Under the pieces are notes generated by a model that saw nothing but the letters and a program-made list of their open reading frames with translations, was not told the origin of the DNA and did no database searches. 64,000 bases of DNA from Ancylobacter tetraedralis (GTDB lineage: Bacteria > Pseudomonadota > Alphaproteobacteria > Rhizobiales > Xanthobacteraceae). This document shows, one piece after another, positions 51,594-61,295 of this stretch. The position numbers and the translations under genes were made by a program. The DNA lies in the NCBI RefSeq assembly GCF_014195655.1, contig NZ_JACICD010000002.1, positions 372,001-436,000 of the forward strand, in the 5' to 3' direction. The first letter of the stretch is position 1. The number at the start of each line of letters is the position of its first letter.

Positions 51594-54500
51594 TGGCTCT
51601 CAACATCTCCGCCTGGGCGATCCGCAAACCCGTTCCATCCATCGTCCTGTTCGTCGTGCTGACGGTGGTCGGCCTCTACACGTTCGGCCGGCTGCCGATC
51701 ACGCGCATGCCGAATATCGACGTGCCTATCGTCGCGGTCACCATTATCCAGCCGGGCGCCGCGCCCAGTGAGCTGGAGACGCAGGTTACGAAACGCGTCG
51801 AGACGGCGATTTCCGGCGTGCCGGGGGTGAAGCACCTCACATCCAGCGTCACCGAGGGCCAGTCCTTCACCGTCGTCGAGTTCCAGCTGGAGACGCAGGT
51901 CGACCGCGCGGTGAACGATATCCGCGACGCCGTTACCAATATCCGCACCGAACTGCCGCAGGACATCCAGGAACCGCTGGTGCAGCGGATCGACGTCGAA
52001 GGCATGGCCATCGCCACCTATGCCGCCTCGGCGCCGAGCATGACGCCGGAGGAACTGTCCTGGTTCGTCGATGACACCGTCATCCGCTCGATGCAGGGTG
52101 TGCGCGGCATCGCCCAGGTGAAGCGCGAGGGCGGCGTGGATCGCGAGGTCCGTATCTCGCTCGACCCCGACCGGCTGTCCGCGCTGGGCGTGACGGCGGC
52201 GGACGTGAACCACCAGGTCGCCGCCACCAATGTCGACCTCGCGGGCGGCCGCGGCCGCATCGGCACGCAGGAGCAGTCCGTGCGCACGCTCGGTGGTGCC
52301 ACCACCGTGGCCCAGCTCGCCGAGACCCGCATCGCGCTGCCGGGCGGGCGACATGTGCGCCTCGCCGACCTCGGCACCGTGACCGACGGTGCGGCCGAGC
52401 CACGCCTGTTCGCCCGGCTGGACGGCAAGCCGGTCGTCGCCTTCGGCATCTACCGCGCCAAGGGCTATTCGGACGTGGTGGTGGCGGAATCGGCCGAGCA
52501 GGAGCTGCGCAAGCTCGAGGCCGCCTATCCCGAGATCCGCATCACGCTGATCGATTCCACGGTGAAATACACCAAGGCGGACTACGAATCCGCCATGCAT
52601 ACCCTCATCGAGGGTGCGGTGCTCGCGGTCATCGTGGTGTTCCTGTTCCTGCGCGACTGGCGCGCCACCGTGGTCTCCGCCCTCGCGATCCCGCTCTCCA
52701 TCCTGCCCACCTTCTGGGTGATGGACATGCTGGGCTTCTCGCTGAACGGCGTGAGCCTTCTGGCCGTGACGCTGGTGACGGGCATCTTGGTCGACGACGC
52801 CATCGTCGAGATCGAGAATATCGTGCGCCATATGCGCATGGGCAAGTCGGCCTATCGCGCCTCCATCGAGGCCGCCGACGAGATCGGCCTCGCGGTGGTG
52901 GCGACGACGCTCACCATCGTCGCGGTGTTCCTGCCGGTCAGCTTCATGGGCGGCATCGCCGGCCAGTATTTCCGGCAGTTCGGCATCACGGTCGCGGTGG
53001 CCGTCCTGTTCTCGCTGCTGGTGGCGCGCCTGCTGACGCCCATGCTGGCCGCCTATTTCATGCGTGACGAGGGTCACCGGGAAACCGACGACACCCGGCT
53101 GATGCGCTGGTACGTGCAGGTGCTGCGCGATTCGGTCCGCCACCGCTATCTCACCGTGGCGGGGGGCATCGTGCTGTTCATCGCCTCGATGTGGCTGTCC
53201 ACGCTATTGCCCTCCGGCTTCATCCCGAGTTCGGACGTCTCGCGCTCGGTGCTCGCTCTGGAACTCCCCCCCGGCGATACCCTGGACCAGACCCGCGACA
53301 TGGTGGACGAGGTCTCCACCCGCCTGAAGGCCCAGCCCGAGGTGGCGAGCGTCTATGCCACCGGCGGTTCGAGCTCGGCCGGCGGCCCGTTCGGCGACGG
53401 CGGCGAGGTGAACAAGGCGACCGTCATCATCAACCTCGTGCCGCGCGACAAGCGCGACGAGACGCAGAAGCAGTTCGAGCACCGCATGGTGCGCGAACTG
53501 GCGCCCATCCCCGACCTGCGGTTCAGCTTCGGGGCCTCGGGCGGCGTCGGGCCGGGCGGGCGCGAGTTCACGCTGGTTCTGTCCGGCTCGGACGGCGCTA
53601 CCGTGGACAAGGCGGCGCTGGAGCTGGAGCGCGAGATCCGCGCCAATGTGAAGGGCCTGTCCAACGTGGTGTCCACCGTCGCGCTGGAGCGACCGGAACT
53701 GCGCGTGGTGCCCAAGCTCGCCGAGGCGGCCGAACTCGGCGTCTCGGTGGCCGACATCGCCCAGACGGTGCGCATCGCCACCATTGGCGACATTGCGCAG
53801 AATCTCGCCAAATTCTCCGCCGGCGACCGGCAGGTGCCGATCCGCGTGCAGCTGGACGAGCGGGCGCGCGCCGATATCTCCACCTTCGAGATGCTGCGGG
53901 TGCGGACCGGAACGGGCGCCTCGGTGCCGCTCTCGGCGGTCGCCGACATCTCGTTCGGCACCGGCCCCTCCAGCCTCGATCGCTATGACCGCGCCCGGCG
54001 TGTGGCCATCGAAGGCGACCTTGCCGGCTATACCCAGCTCGGCGAGGCGCTGGAGGAGGTCTATGCCCTGCCGGCGGCGCGCAACTTGCCGGCCGGCGTG
54101 GTGCTGAAGGAGACCGGCGACGCCGAGATCATGGGCGAGGTCTTCTCGGGCTTCACGACAGCCATGAGCGCGGGCATCCTCATGGTGTTCGCCGTGCTGG
54201 TGCTGCTCTTCGCCAATGTGCTGCAGCCCATCACCATCCTCATCGCGCTGCCGCTGTCGGTGGGCGGCGCCTTCGTCGCCCTGCTGCTGACCAACAACGC
54301 ACTGACACTGCCGGTGGTGATCGGCTTCCTGATGCTGATGGGCATCGTGACCAAGAACACCATCCTGTTGGTCGATTTCGCCATCGAGGCGATCAATGCG
54401 GGCGAGGATCGCGGGGCGGCCCTGATCGAGGCCGGCCGCAAGCGCGCACAGCCCATCATCATGACCACCATCGCCATGGTGGCCGGCATGATGCCCTCGG

Positions 54501-54829
54501 CCCTGGGCATCGGTGAGGGCGGCGACTTCCGCTCGCCCATGGCGATCGCGGTGATCGGCGGGCTGCTGGCTTCCACCGCGCTCTCGCTTGTCTTCGTGCC
54601 GGCAGTGTTCACGCTGATCGATGATCTCGGCGTCTATCTCGGGGGCCTGCTCAGCCGGTTCGTCGGCGAGACGGACGAGCCGCCGGGCTATGATGCCGGG
54701 ACGCAGACACCCACCGCCGCGCATCCGGCGCCCCATCCGGTCGGCCCGCCTATGTCTGGCCCTGCCGCCGGCCCGCGTGCCGTCGGCTCACTGCCGGTAC
54801 CGCCCCGCCCGCCCATAGCCGCGGAGTAG
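51593..54829 (+). CDS. RND efflux transporter, HAE1/AcrB-type permease
   Basis: A 1078-residue trimeric proton-driven pump with twelve helices and two large periplasmic loops. It starts [22 protein letters not shown]4 holds the proton-relay Asp pair in [20 protein letters not shown] (core [14 protein letters not shown]), and the second half repeats [17 protein letters not shown] and MIPGALG-like [19 protein letters not shown]. The C-terminal roughly 60 residues are a Pro-rich tail. Substrate range cannot be read from sequence; the TetR gene suggests small toxic compounds. Confidence 0.96.
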   Translation: MALNISAWAIRKPVPSIVLFVVLTVVGLYTFGRLPITRMPNIDVPIVAVTIIQPGAAPSELETQVTKRVETAISGVPGVKHLTSSVTEGQSFTVVEFQLETQVDRAVNDIRDAVTNIRTELPQDIQEPLVQRIDVEGMAIATYAASAPSMTPEELSWFVDDTVIRSMQGVRGIAQVKREGGVDREVRISLDPDRLSALGVTAADVNHQVAATNVDLAGGRGRIGTQEQSVRTLGGATTVAQLAETRIALPGGRHVRLADLGTVTDGAAEPRLFARLDGKPVVAFGIYRAKGYSDVVVAESAEQELRKLEAAYPEIRITLIDSTVKYTKADYESAMHTLIEGAVLAVIVVFLFLRDWRATVVSALAIPLSILPTFWVMDMLGFSLNGVSLLAVTLVTGILVDDAIVEIENIVRHMRMGKSAYRASIEAADEIGLAVVATTLTIVAVFLPVSFMGGIAGQYFRQFGITVAVAVLFSLLVARLLTPMLAAYFMRDEGHRETDDTRLMRWYVQVLRDSVRHRYLTVAGGIVLFIASMWLSTLLPSGFIPSSDVSRSVLALELPPGDTLDQTRDMVDEVSTRLKAQPEVASVYATGGSSSAGGPFGDGGEVNKATVIINLVPRDKRDETQKQFEHRMVRELAPIPDLRFSFGASGGVGPGGREFTLVLSGSDGATVDKAALELEREIRANVKGLSNVVSTVALERPELRVVPKLAEAAELGVSVADIAQTVRIATIGDIAQNLAKFSAGDRQVPIRVQLDERARADISTFEMLRVRTGTGASVPLSAVADISFGTGPSSLDRYDRARRVAIEGDLAGYTQLGEALEEVYALPAARNLPAGVVLKETGDAEIMGEVFSGFTTAMSAGILMVFAVLVLLFANVLQPITILIALPLSVGGAFVALLLTNNALTLPVVIGFLMLMGIVTKNTILLVDFAIEAINAGEDRGAALIEAGRKRAQPIIMTTIAMVAGMMPSALGIGEGGDFRSPMAIAVIGGLLASTALSLVFVPAVFTLIDDLGVYLGGLLSRFVGETDEPPGYDAGTQTPTAAHPAPHPVGPPMSGPAAGPRAVGSLPVPPRPPIAAE

Positions 54830-54874
54830 CTGGCCGAGCGGGCGCCCGAGCGGGCGCCATTGCCGTGCACGAAT

Positions 54875-54895
54875 CCCCTCCGCCCCCCGGAGGGG
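54875..54895 (+). terminator. Hairpin downstream of RND operon
   Basis: A perfect eight-base stem (CCCCTCCG/CGGAGGGG) with a five-C loop lies 45 bp after the pump stop, without a T-tract. A second, larger inverted repeat follows immediately. Confidence 0.55.
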
Positions 54896-54898
54896 TCA

Positions 54899-54946
54899 GG
54901 TGAGGAACCGGCCACCACGCCCCCCTTAGGTGACCGGTTCCTCACC
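54899..54946. repeat. Thirteen-base perfect inverted repeat
   Basis: GGTGAGGAACCGG (54899-54911) is repeated inverted as CCGGTTCCTCACC (54934-54946) around a 22-base spacer, between the converging RND and LON-domain genes. It may be a bidirectional terminator or a small repetitive element. Confidence 0.8.
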
Positions 54947-54991
54947 GCCCATGCAGGGCGCACGGCGGATGGGCGGCAAGGGCGCCCGGGG

Positions 54992-55669
54992 TCACTGCAG
55001 TGGAGTGTCGCCGTCGCCGGCGGTGCGCGCCATGCTCATCTGCGTGACGGCGATCAGCATTTCCGCGCGCGCCGCGAGGGTCGCCGCCTCCAGCAGGGCC
55101 TGCTTCTCGCGCGGGCCGAACGGCGCCATCATGGCGAGCGCGTTGACCAGTGCTTCATTGGGCGCATTCTTGATGCCCTCCCAATCCGCTTCCAGCTCAT
55201 TGGCGTCGAGATAGTCGGCCAGCGTGCGCAGCAGTGCGCCGCGGTCCACTGCCTCGGCGCCGAAGCCGGGGGTGAAGTCGTCGCGGAAGGCCTCGAAATC
55301 GACCTCGCCCTGCCGGAACGGGGTGTCGACCTCAAGCTCCTTCACGAGGCGGAAGCGGGCGATACCGGTCAGCGCCAGCAAATAGCGCCCGTCGCCGCTC
55401 TCGGCGATCTCGGTGATGCGCCCCACGCAGCCGACGCCGGCCAGCGCCTTGCCGCCCTCGAGCGGCCGCCCGGCCAGATCGAAGGCCGGCTGGATCATGC
55501 CGATGAGCCGGCCGCCGGCCAGCGCCGCGTCGATCATCTCGACATAGCGGGGCTCGAAGACATTGAGCGGCAGCTGGCTGTGCGGCAGCAGCAGAACTCC
55601 TTCCAGCGGAAAGAGCGGGATGAGGCTCGGCAGTTCCGATGGACTGCCATAGGGCCGGTTGATGGGCAT
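54992..55669 (-). CDS. LON-substrate-binding-domain protein
   Basis: A 225-residue protein consisting of only the N-terminal domain of Lon: LIPLFPLEGVLLLPHSQLPLNVFEPRYVEMIDAAL (core FPLEGVLLLPHSQLPLNVFEPRY), IGMIQP, GVGCVGRITEI and RYLLALTGIARFRL. No ATPase or protease part follows, as is normal for this stand-alone family. It probably binds unfolded protein or acts with a chaperone; the YbbN/CnoX gene upstream supports that. ATG 55669 gives the family start. Confidence 0.94.
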   Translation of the reverse strand: MPINRPYGSPSELPSLIPLFPLEGVLLLPHSQLPLNVFEPRYVEMIDAALAGGRLIGMIQPAFDLAGRPLEGGKALAGVGCVGRITEIAESGDGRYLLALTGIARFRLVKELEVDTPFRQGEVDFEAFRDDFTPGFGAEAVDRGALLRTLADYLDANELEADWEGIKNAPNEALVNALAMMAPFGPREKQALLEAATLAARAEMLIAVTQMSMARTAGDGDTPLQ

Positions 55670-55926
55670 CGGCACTCCTGAAAGAAACACGCACGAAGAG
55701 GCTCGCCGGCAGCGCGGGATAGCTCTACCGGCCGGCGCCTGCGACAGGATCATGCCCGCGCACCTGCGCTTTTGCATGTCCCGACGTTTGAATCCACAAC
55801 GCTGTCGGGCCCGTTGCGGGAAATTGCGCGGCGCCGGGACGAGGACGGCGTGGCGCGCCTCGACGGCGAGCGGCCTCGTGAGCCCGCCGCCGGCCGCTGC
55901 CGGGATAAGGCCGGGGAGGCCCCCGT

Positions 55927-56853
55927 TCAGGCGAACAGGATGGATGACAGGCGTCGCCGGCCGGCGATGGTGTGCTCGTCGGTCGGTCCCCAGGCCTCGA
56001 ACAGCTGGACCAGCTGCTTGCGCGCGCCGTCCTCGTTCCAGGTGCGGTCCTTGCGCACGATGGCGAGCAGGTGGTCGGCCGCCTCCTCGCGCAGGCCGCG
56101 CGCATTGAGCGCCAGCGCCAGATCGAACCGCGCCTGATGGTCGAGCGCATTGGCGGCGACACGGGCCTCCAGCTCGCGCACGTCGCCGAGCCCGGCCGCG
56201 GCCTCTTCCAGCTCAATGGCGGCGCGCACGGCGGCGATGCCGGCATCGTTCGCCGCGGTCTCGGGCGCCAGAGCAAGCGTCGCCTTGGCGTCCTCGACAT
56301 TTCCGCCGGAAAGCTGGGTGCGCGCGAGGCCGGCAATGGCTTTCACGTTGGCGGGCTCCTCGGCGAGCACGGCGGTGAAGATCTCCGCTGCGCCGGCAAG
56401 GTCGCCCTCCGCCAGCGCGGCTTCGCCCGAGGCGACCACTTCGGCGATGTCGCCACCGCCGGCGGCGGCCACCAGCCGGTCGACCAGCGCCTGGACCTGC
56501 GTCTCCGGCTGCGCGCCCATGAAGCCGTCAATGGGCTGGCCGTTGACGAAGGCATAGACGGTGGGCAGCGACTGGATGCCGAGCTGCTGGGCGACCGCGG
56601 GATGCTCGTCGGTGTTCATCTTGGCGAGGCGGATCTTGCCCTTGGCCGCGCGCACCACCTTCTCGATGATCGGGGTGAGCTGCTTGCACGGGCCGCACCA
56701 GGGCGCCCAGAAATCGACCAGCACCGGCCGCTGGCGCGATTCCTCGACCACGTCCTTCATGAAGCTCCGGGTGGTGACGTCGATCACGACATCGTCGCCA
56801 GCCGGAGAGGCGGCCCCGTTCTCGGCCGGGTTGGCGGGCTGGTTCAGCAACAT
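55927..56853 (-). CDS. ybbN: Chaperone-redox protein YbbN/CnoX (thioredoxin-TPR)
   Basis: A 308-residue cytoplasmic protein: thioredoxin domain at about 22-130 with WCGPC in VDFWAPWCGPCKQLTPIIEKV (core FWAPWCGPCKQLTP) and the cis-Pro IQSLPTVYAFVNGQ, then a TPR-like helical region (about 135-305). In alphaproteobacteria such as Caulobacter the active-site motif is kept, allowing redox activity besides holding of unfolded clients for GroEL. ATG 56853 gives a 20-residue leader. It is 98 bp from the ProX-like gene and 257 bp from the LON-domain gene on the same strand. Confidence 0.95.
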   Translation of the reverse strand: MLLNQPANPAENGAASPAGDDVVIDVTTRSFMKDVVEESRQRPVLVDFWAPWCGPCKQLTPIIEKVVRAAKGKIRLAKMNTDEHPAVAQQLGIQSLPTVYAFVNGQPIDGFMGAQPETQVQALVDRLVAAAGGGDIAEVVASGEAALAEGDLAGAAEIFTAVLAEEPANVKAIAGLARTQLSGGNVEDAKATLALAPETAANDAGIAAVRAAIELEEAAAGLGDVRELEARVAANALDHQARFDLALALNARGLREEAADHLLAIVRKDRTWNEDGARKQLVQLFEAWGPTDEHTIAGRRRLSSILFA

Positions 56854-56950
56854 GGGACAGTCCTCGCAGTGCTTGTCGTGTTGACCGCTTGTTTGCCGCT
56901 TAACATGGTCCGTCGTGCCGGGAATGCAACTGTCGCAACCGCGCGCGGCA

Positions 56951-57511
56951 TCAGGCTTGTTCCACCGTATCGGCCCGGCGCGGCACCGCCATGACGACCG
57001 GCTCATGCCCGGTCGCGCGCAGGAAGCGGACCAGGTCGTCGCGGCCGATCGTGGTGGTCGCGGTATTGACCAGCGGATGGCAGTTGATGTCGGCGAAGGC
57101 CATCAATTCGGTGTCGAGCACCACCGTCACGCGGCCCTGCCGATCGTTGATCGGAGCGAAGGCGGTCACAGCCCCGGGCTTCACGCCCAGCACCTCCTCC
57201 AGCAGTTCGGCGCTGCCGAAGGAGAGCTTGCTCGCGGCGCCCAGCGGGCCGTGCAGGTTCTTGAGATCGACGCGCGCCTCCTCCTCGACCACGACGAGGA
57301 AGAGGTTGCCCTTCTTGTCCTTGAGAAACAGGTTCTTGGTGTGCCCGCCGGGAATGTCGCCGCGCAGCGTCTGCGAATCCTCCACCGTGAAGAGCGGGGG
57401 ATGCGTGATGGTGCGTGTGTCGATGCCGAGTTCCGCCAGACGGGCGAATAATTGCTCCGGCGTGAGCGGCGGCGAGGCGGGAGCGTCAGCGGAGGCGTCG
57501 AAGGAAGACAT
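56951..57511 (-). CDS. ProX-like trans-editing aminoacyl-tRNA deacylase
   Basis: A 186-residue YbaK/ProX-fold protein that clears mischarged tRNA (usually Ala-tRNA-Pro). Visible motifs are HPPLFTVEDSQTLRGDIPGGHTKNLFLKDKKGNLFLVVVEEE (core PGGHTKNLFLKDKKG, with the catalytic Lys region), SFGSAELLEEVLGVKPGAVTAFAPIND (core GVKPGAVTAFAPIND), and FADINCHPLVNTATTTI. These fit prolyl-tRNA synthetase-associated domain proteins. It starts at ATG 57511. It is the first gene of the ProX-YbbN-LON minus-strand group. Confidence 0.93.
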   Translation of the reverse strand: MSSFDASADAPASPPLTPEQLFARLAELGIDTRTITHPPLFTVEDSQTLRGDIPGGHTKNLFLKDKKGNLFLVVVEEEARVDLKNLHGPLGAASKLSFGSAELLEEVLGVKPGAVTAFAPINDRQGRVTVVLDTELMAFADINCHPLVNTATTTIGRDDLVRFLRATGHEPVVMAVPRRADTVEQA

Positions 57512-57600
57512 GGGCGGGATCCTTTCGCCCGCCTTCTAATGCCGCGAGCCCTGTGGCGGCAAGCACGGGCGCGCCTCGGGCGTGGCGCCGCCCGCCCGGC

Positions 57601-58725
57601 TCAGCGCCGCACCTCGCTCTCGGCCCATTCGGGCACCTTGAGCGGGCAGGGGAACAGACGTTCCGCCGCCGCCACGATCAGGATCTCCGGCTTGAACCGG
57701 GCGATCGGCGCCGGGTCGCCGCGGCAGAACAGGTGGTGCGTCCACACGAAGGCGGAGCTGCGATAGGCGAGGTAGTCCTTCCACAGCCCATAGGTGAAGG
57801 AATCGCCGATCACCATGATGCGCGGGCCGGGATGGCCGGTCTCGAAAGCGAGCGGGGGGAAGGGAAAGCGCGGCGAGCGCGCCTGAGTGATGCCGGGAAG
57901 TGGTGTGAGGCTCGCCGCGCCAACGGCGACGGGCGGCTTCACCGGATATTGCACGTCCGCCGGCTCGGTGGTGCCATTGCCCGTGAGCCGCACCAGATCG
58001 CCATCGGTGCGCGGCTCCGGCGGGCCGAGCGCCTCGTCCGGGTTGATTTCCAGGTCGGCGCGCCCGACAGCCGCCAGCGCCGCGTTGAAGCCGATCAGCG
58101 CGCCGCGCTGGTTCCAGTGCGTGTCGAAGCGCCAGTAGACCGGGCCAGCGGCCTTCGCCGCCAGCAGCGGCGGACGCAGGTCCGCATGGGCGATGCCGGC
58201 CTTGGCGAGGTCCGCATCGAGCAGGTCATACTCGGTCGGCCGCTTCATCTGCCGGCGCGCATAATCGGGCAGGTGGTCGAACTGGATCGTCTGGGCGTTG
58301 GGAGCGATGACCACGACCAGCCGGCCGCCCCACGGCTCGATCTCCCGCTTGAGGCTTATCACCCAGTCGACGAACTCGCCCACCAGCGCCGGACGCAGCA
58401 ACTGGCCGACGCTCTGCTCCAGCGCGTGGTCGCCGGTGTAGAACAGCGAGCCATCCGTGCCGCGCAGCACCGAGGGACCGCGCGGTGCGCCGATGAAGCG
58501 CACATAGGCGCCATGCGCGGCCAGCACCGCGCCGCGAAAGCCGAACGTGTTGTTGAGATAAGGGTCCATGCGCTTGTTGGCCTCTTCCCACCAGCGCGCC
58601 TCGGGCGCCACCACGGTGCGCATCGGCGCCGGCAGGTCGGGCAGGAAATGGCCGATCGCCGGCAGGCTCAGCACCGCCACGAACAGGATGGCCCACCAGC
58701 GGCGGAAGGCGAGCAGCAGGGACAT
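57601..58725 (-). CDS. AlgJ/AlgX-like SGNH O-acetyltransferase
   Basis: A 374-residue exported protein with an N-terminal anchor (RRWWAILFVAVLSLPAIGHFL) and an AlgX/AlgJ SGNH-like domain: a DGSLFYTGDH block, LVVVIAPNAQTI, the Asp-His motif in WRFDTHWNQRGAL, and the nucleophile Ser in IMVIGDSFTYGLW. AlgJ/AlgX-type proteins move acetyl groups onto exported polysaccharide. It lies 13 bp after the MBOAT gene, the usual AlgI partner. No alginate or other polymer synthase is present nearby, so the acceptor is unknown. Confidence 0.92.
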   Translation of the reverse strand: MSLLLAFRRWWAILFVAVLSLPAIGHFLPDLPAPMRTVVAPEARWWEEANKRMDPYLNNTFGFRGAVLAAHGAYVRFIGAPRGPSVLRGTDGSLFYTGDHALEQSVGQLLRPALVGEFVDWVISLKREIEPWGGRLVVVIAPNAQTIQFDHLPDYARRQMKRPTEYDLLDADLAKAGIAHADLRPPLLAAKAAGPVYWRFDTHWNQRGALIGFNAALAAVGRADLEINPDEALGPPEPRTDGDLVRLTGNGTTEPADVQYPVKPPVAVGAASLTPLPGITQARSPRFPFPPLAFETGHPGPRIMVIGDSFTYGLWKDYLAYRSSAFVWTHHLFCRGDPAPIARFKPEILIVAAAERLFPCPLKVPEWAESEVRR

Positions 58726-58738
58726 CGCGGCTTCCCCC

Positions 58739-60157
58739 TCAGAACCGGAAATACAGGAACGGCGAATAGGTCGCCGCCGCGACCGAGAGCACGCACAGCG
58801 CGAATAGCAGCGCCACCGTGGCGGTGTCGGTGACGGCGTAGAGCGCCTGCCGGAGCCGCGGCGCCATCCACCTCGCCCCCGGCTGGGGCAGGCCGAACAT
58901 GGAGAGCGGCCATCCCAGGATCAGCATCGCGATGGTGAGCGGTGCCAGCAGCGCGGAGGTGGAGACCGCCAGCGGCCCGGTGCCGTTGAGCCCCACCAGC
59001 CCGGCGAACAGCGCACCGGCCTCGTTGAGCCCGTTGGCGCGGAACCACACCCAGCCGGACAGCACGACCAGCAGCACATAGGCATGGCCGACAAGGCGCG
59101 GGCCGGCCTTCAGCAGCGCGCCCAGCCGGGTGCGCTCCAGCACCAGGAACGTGCCGTGATGCACGCCCCAGATAATGAAGGTCCAGCTCGCCCCGTGCCA
59201 GAGGCCGCAGAGCAGGAACACCGCCCACAGGTTGAGCGCGGTGTGCATATGGCCATGCCGGTTGCCGCCGAGCGGGATGTAGAGATAGTCGCGGAACCAG
59301 CTGGACAGGCTCATGTGCCAGCGGCGCCAGAAATCGGTGATCGACAGCGCGCCATAGGGCAGGTTGAAATTGCGCGGGAATTTCACCCCCATGGCCAGCG
59401 CGAGGCCGATCGCCATGTTGGAATAGCCGCCGAAGTCGAAATAGATCTGCAGCGCATAGGCGCTGACCCCGAGCCACGCCTCCGCGAGATTGGGCGCGGG
59501 CGTGTTGTCGAACACCGCCGCGACCACCGGCGCCACCTGATCGGCGATCAGCACCTTCCACGACAGGCCGATGACGAAGATGCGCAGGCCCGCCGACACC
59601 CGCCCCAGCGTGGTCCGCCGCGCGCGGATGCGGTGCGCGATGGTGGAGTAGCGCACGATCGGGCCCGCCACGAGCTGCGGGAACATGGTGATATAGACGG
59701 CGATTTCCTCGAACCGGCCATTGGCCCGCGCCTTCCCGCGATACACGTCGACGAGGTAGGAAATGGCGTGGAAGGTGAAGAACGAGATGCCGAGCGGCAG
59801 CGCGAGGTGAACCACCGGCAGCGCGAGGCCGGTCGGCTCCAGCAGGACGTTGAGGTTCTCGGCGAGGAAGCCGGCATATTTGAAGGCGATCAGCCCGCCC
59901 AGATTCGCGGCCACCGCAAGGCCGAGCATGCGCAGCCGCCAGGGTTGCGAGCGGGTGTCGATGACCAGCGCGAAGACGTAGTTGGCCAGGATCGAGACGG
60001 CCAGCACCGCCACGTTGGCCAGCCCGCCCCACGCGTAGAACACCAGCGAGAACGCCAGCAGCACGAGGTTCTTGGCACGAACGCCGGGCACCGCGAAATA
60101 GCAGATCAGGAAGGCCGGCAGGAAATAGAAGAGAAACGTAACGGAGGAAAAGACCAT
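58739..60157 (-). CDS. MBOAT O-acyltransferase, AlgI-like
   Basis: A 472-residue polytopic MBOAT protein beginning MVFSSVTFLFYFLPAFLICYF, a typical AlgI start, so ATG 60157 is preferred over ATG 60214. Signatures are LPLGISFFTFHAISYLVDVYRG (core GISFFTFHAISYLVDVYRG), YGALSITDFWRRWHMSLSSWFRDYLYIPLGGNR (core DFWRRWHMSLSSWFRDY), and the catalytic His in LLCGLWHGASWTFIIWG. It moves acetyl from cytoplasmic acetyl-CoA across the membrane for the AlgJ-like partner. The 298 bp upstream to the divergent PuuD-like gene contain a tandem repeat but no gene. Confidence 0.94.
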   Translation of the reverse strand: MVFSSVTFLFYFLPAFLICYFAVPGVRAKNLVLLAFSLVFYAWGGLANVAVLAVSILANYVFALVIDTRSQPWRLRMLGLAVAANLGGLIAFKYAGFLAENLNVLLEPTGLALPVVHLALPLGISFFTFHAISYLVDVYRGKARANGRFEEIAVYITMFPQLVAGPIVRYSTIAHRIRARRTTLGRVSAGLRIFVIGLSWKVLIADQVAPVVAAVFDNTPAPNLAEAWLGVSAYALQIYFDFGGYSNMAIGLALAMGVKFPRNFNLPYGALSITDFWRRWHMSLSSWFRDYLYIPLGGNRHGHMHTALNLWAVFLLCGLWHGASWTFIIWGVHHGTFLVLERTRLGALLKAGPRLVGHAYVLLVVLSGWVWFRANGLNEAGALFAGLVGLNGTGPLAVSTSALLAPLTIAMLILGWPLSMFGLPQPGARWMAPRLRQALYAVTDTATVALLFALCVLSVAAATYSPFLYFRF

Positions 60158-60351
60158 GAAACCCCTGCGGACGGGAGGCACCGAACCGTCGGCATGAAGT
60201 CGGCTTTCTGACATGTTCGGCGTCGTTTGGAAATCTTCGGGAAAAATTCCTCACCGCACGAGCGCGAGCAAAGGGAGGCCTGCGGCAACGCGCCGCCGCC
60301 GCGCCGCCGCCGCGCCTTGGCCAACGGGCGCCGCGCATGGCCGTGCGTCAG

Positions 60352-60405
60352 CCAGGGTCTTCACACGAGCCAGGGCCTTCACACGAGCAAGGGCGTTGAC
60401 AGCGG
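60352..60405 (+). repeat. Tandem 18-bp repeats upstream of puuD-like gene
   Basis: CCAGGGTCTTCACACGAG (60352-60369) is repeated with one change at 60370-60387 and more degenerately at 60388-60405. The array ends about 50 bp before the PuuD-like start. A TTGACA at 60395-60400 lies in the third copy. Confidence 0.8.
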
Positions 60406-60455
60406 CCGGGGTGCCGCCCCACATCGGCAGGATCGGTTTTCAGGATCAAGACATC

Positions 60456-61259
60456 ATGCGTCCAGTCATCGGCGTGATCAGCGACGTCAAGGCCAGGGAT
60501 GGCCATGTCGTGCACGGCGTCACCGAGAAGTACATCTACGCGGTCGCGCGCGGCGCGCAGGCCATGCCCGTGCTCATTCCCGGCACGATCTCCTCGGTCG
60601 ATGCGGCGATGGCGCCCGTGCGCATGGTGGTGGAGGACGTGCTGGCAGCGGTCGACGCCATCTTCCTGCCGGGCAGCCCATCCAATGTGGGCCCGCATCA
60701 TTATGGCGATGCGCCCCACGAACCGCCGCTGCCGGCCGATCCGTATCGCGACGATATCTCGCTGCCGCTGATTCGCGCGGCGCTGGAGCGTGGCGTGCCG
60801 CTGTTCGGCGTGTGCCGCGGCTTCCAGGAAATGAACGTCGCGCTCGGCGGCACGTTGTTCCAGAAGCTCTATGAGCAGCCGGGCCGCTTCGACCATCGCG
60901 AGGATTCGGCCCTCGACATCGACGGCCAGTACGCGCCGGTGCACGACGTGGCGCTGGAGCCGGGCGGACTGCTGGAAAGTCTGGCCGGCGCGCCGAGCTG
61001 GCGGGTCAATTCGCTGCACGGGCAGGGTGTCGCCCGGCTCGCCGCGAGCGTCGCGATAGAGGCGCGGGCCCCGGACGGCACCATCGAGGCCTTCCGCGTG
61101 CCGGATGCGCCGGGCTTCAACATGGCCATCCAGTGGCATCCCGAATGGCGTTTCTGGGAGGACCGGCTCTCCTCCGGCATCTTCACCGCCTTCGGCGCCG
61201 CCGCCCGGCTACATGCCGAGACGCGCCGCGCGGCGCCGCGCTTCGCCGCCGCCATGTGA
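60456..61259 (+). CDS. Gamma-glutamyl-GABA hydrolase-like class I amidotransferase (PuuD family)
   Basis: A 267-residue class I glutamine-amidotransferase-like hydrolase. It starts MRPVIGVISDVKARDGHVVHG at ATG 60456. The catalytic Cys is in LFGVCRGFQEMNVALGG (core GVCRGFQEMN), the His and Glu in IQWHPEWRF, and a PuuD-type VNSLHGQGV segment lies between. PuuD splits gamma-glutamyl-GABA to GABA and glutamate in putrescine breakdown. It is convergent with a GntR regulator 36 bp away that may control it; a gabD gene for the next steps lies 26 kb away. Confidence 0.92.
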   Translation: MRPVIGVISDVKARDGHVVHGVTEKYIYAVARGAQAMPVLIPGTISSVDAAMAPVRMVVEDVLAAVDAIFLPGSPSNVGPHHYGDAPHEPPLPADPYRDDISLPLIRAALERGVPLFGVCRGFQEMNVALGGTLFQKLYEQPGRFDHREDSALDIDGQYAPVHDVALEPGGLLESLAGAPSWRVNSLHGQGVARLAASVAIEARAPDGTIEAFRVPDAPGFNMAIQWHPEWRFWEDRLSSGIFTAFGAAARLHAETRRAAPRFAAAM

Positions 61260-61295
61260 GGGGAGATGGCTGCGCCGCCGGTGGTGCCGGTGGCG

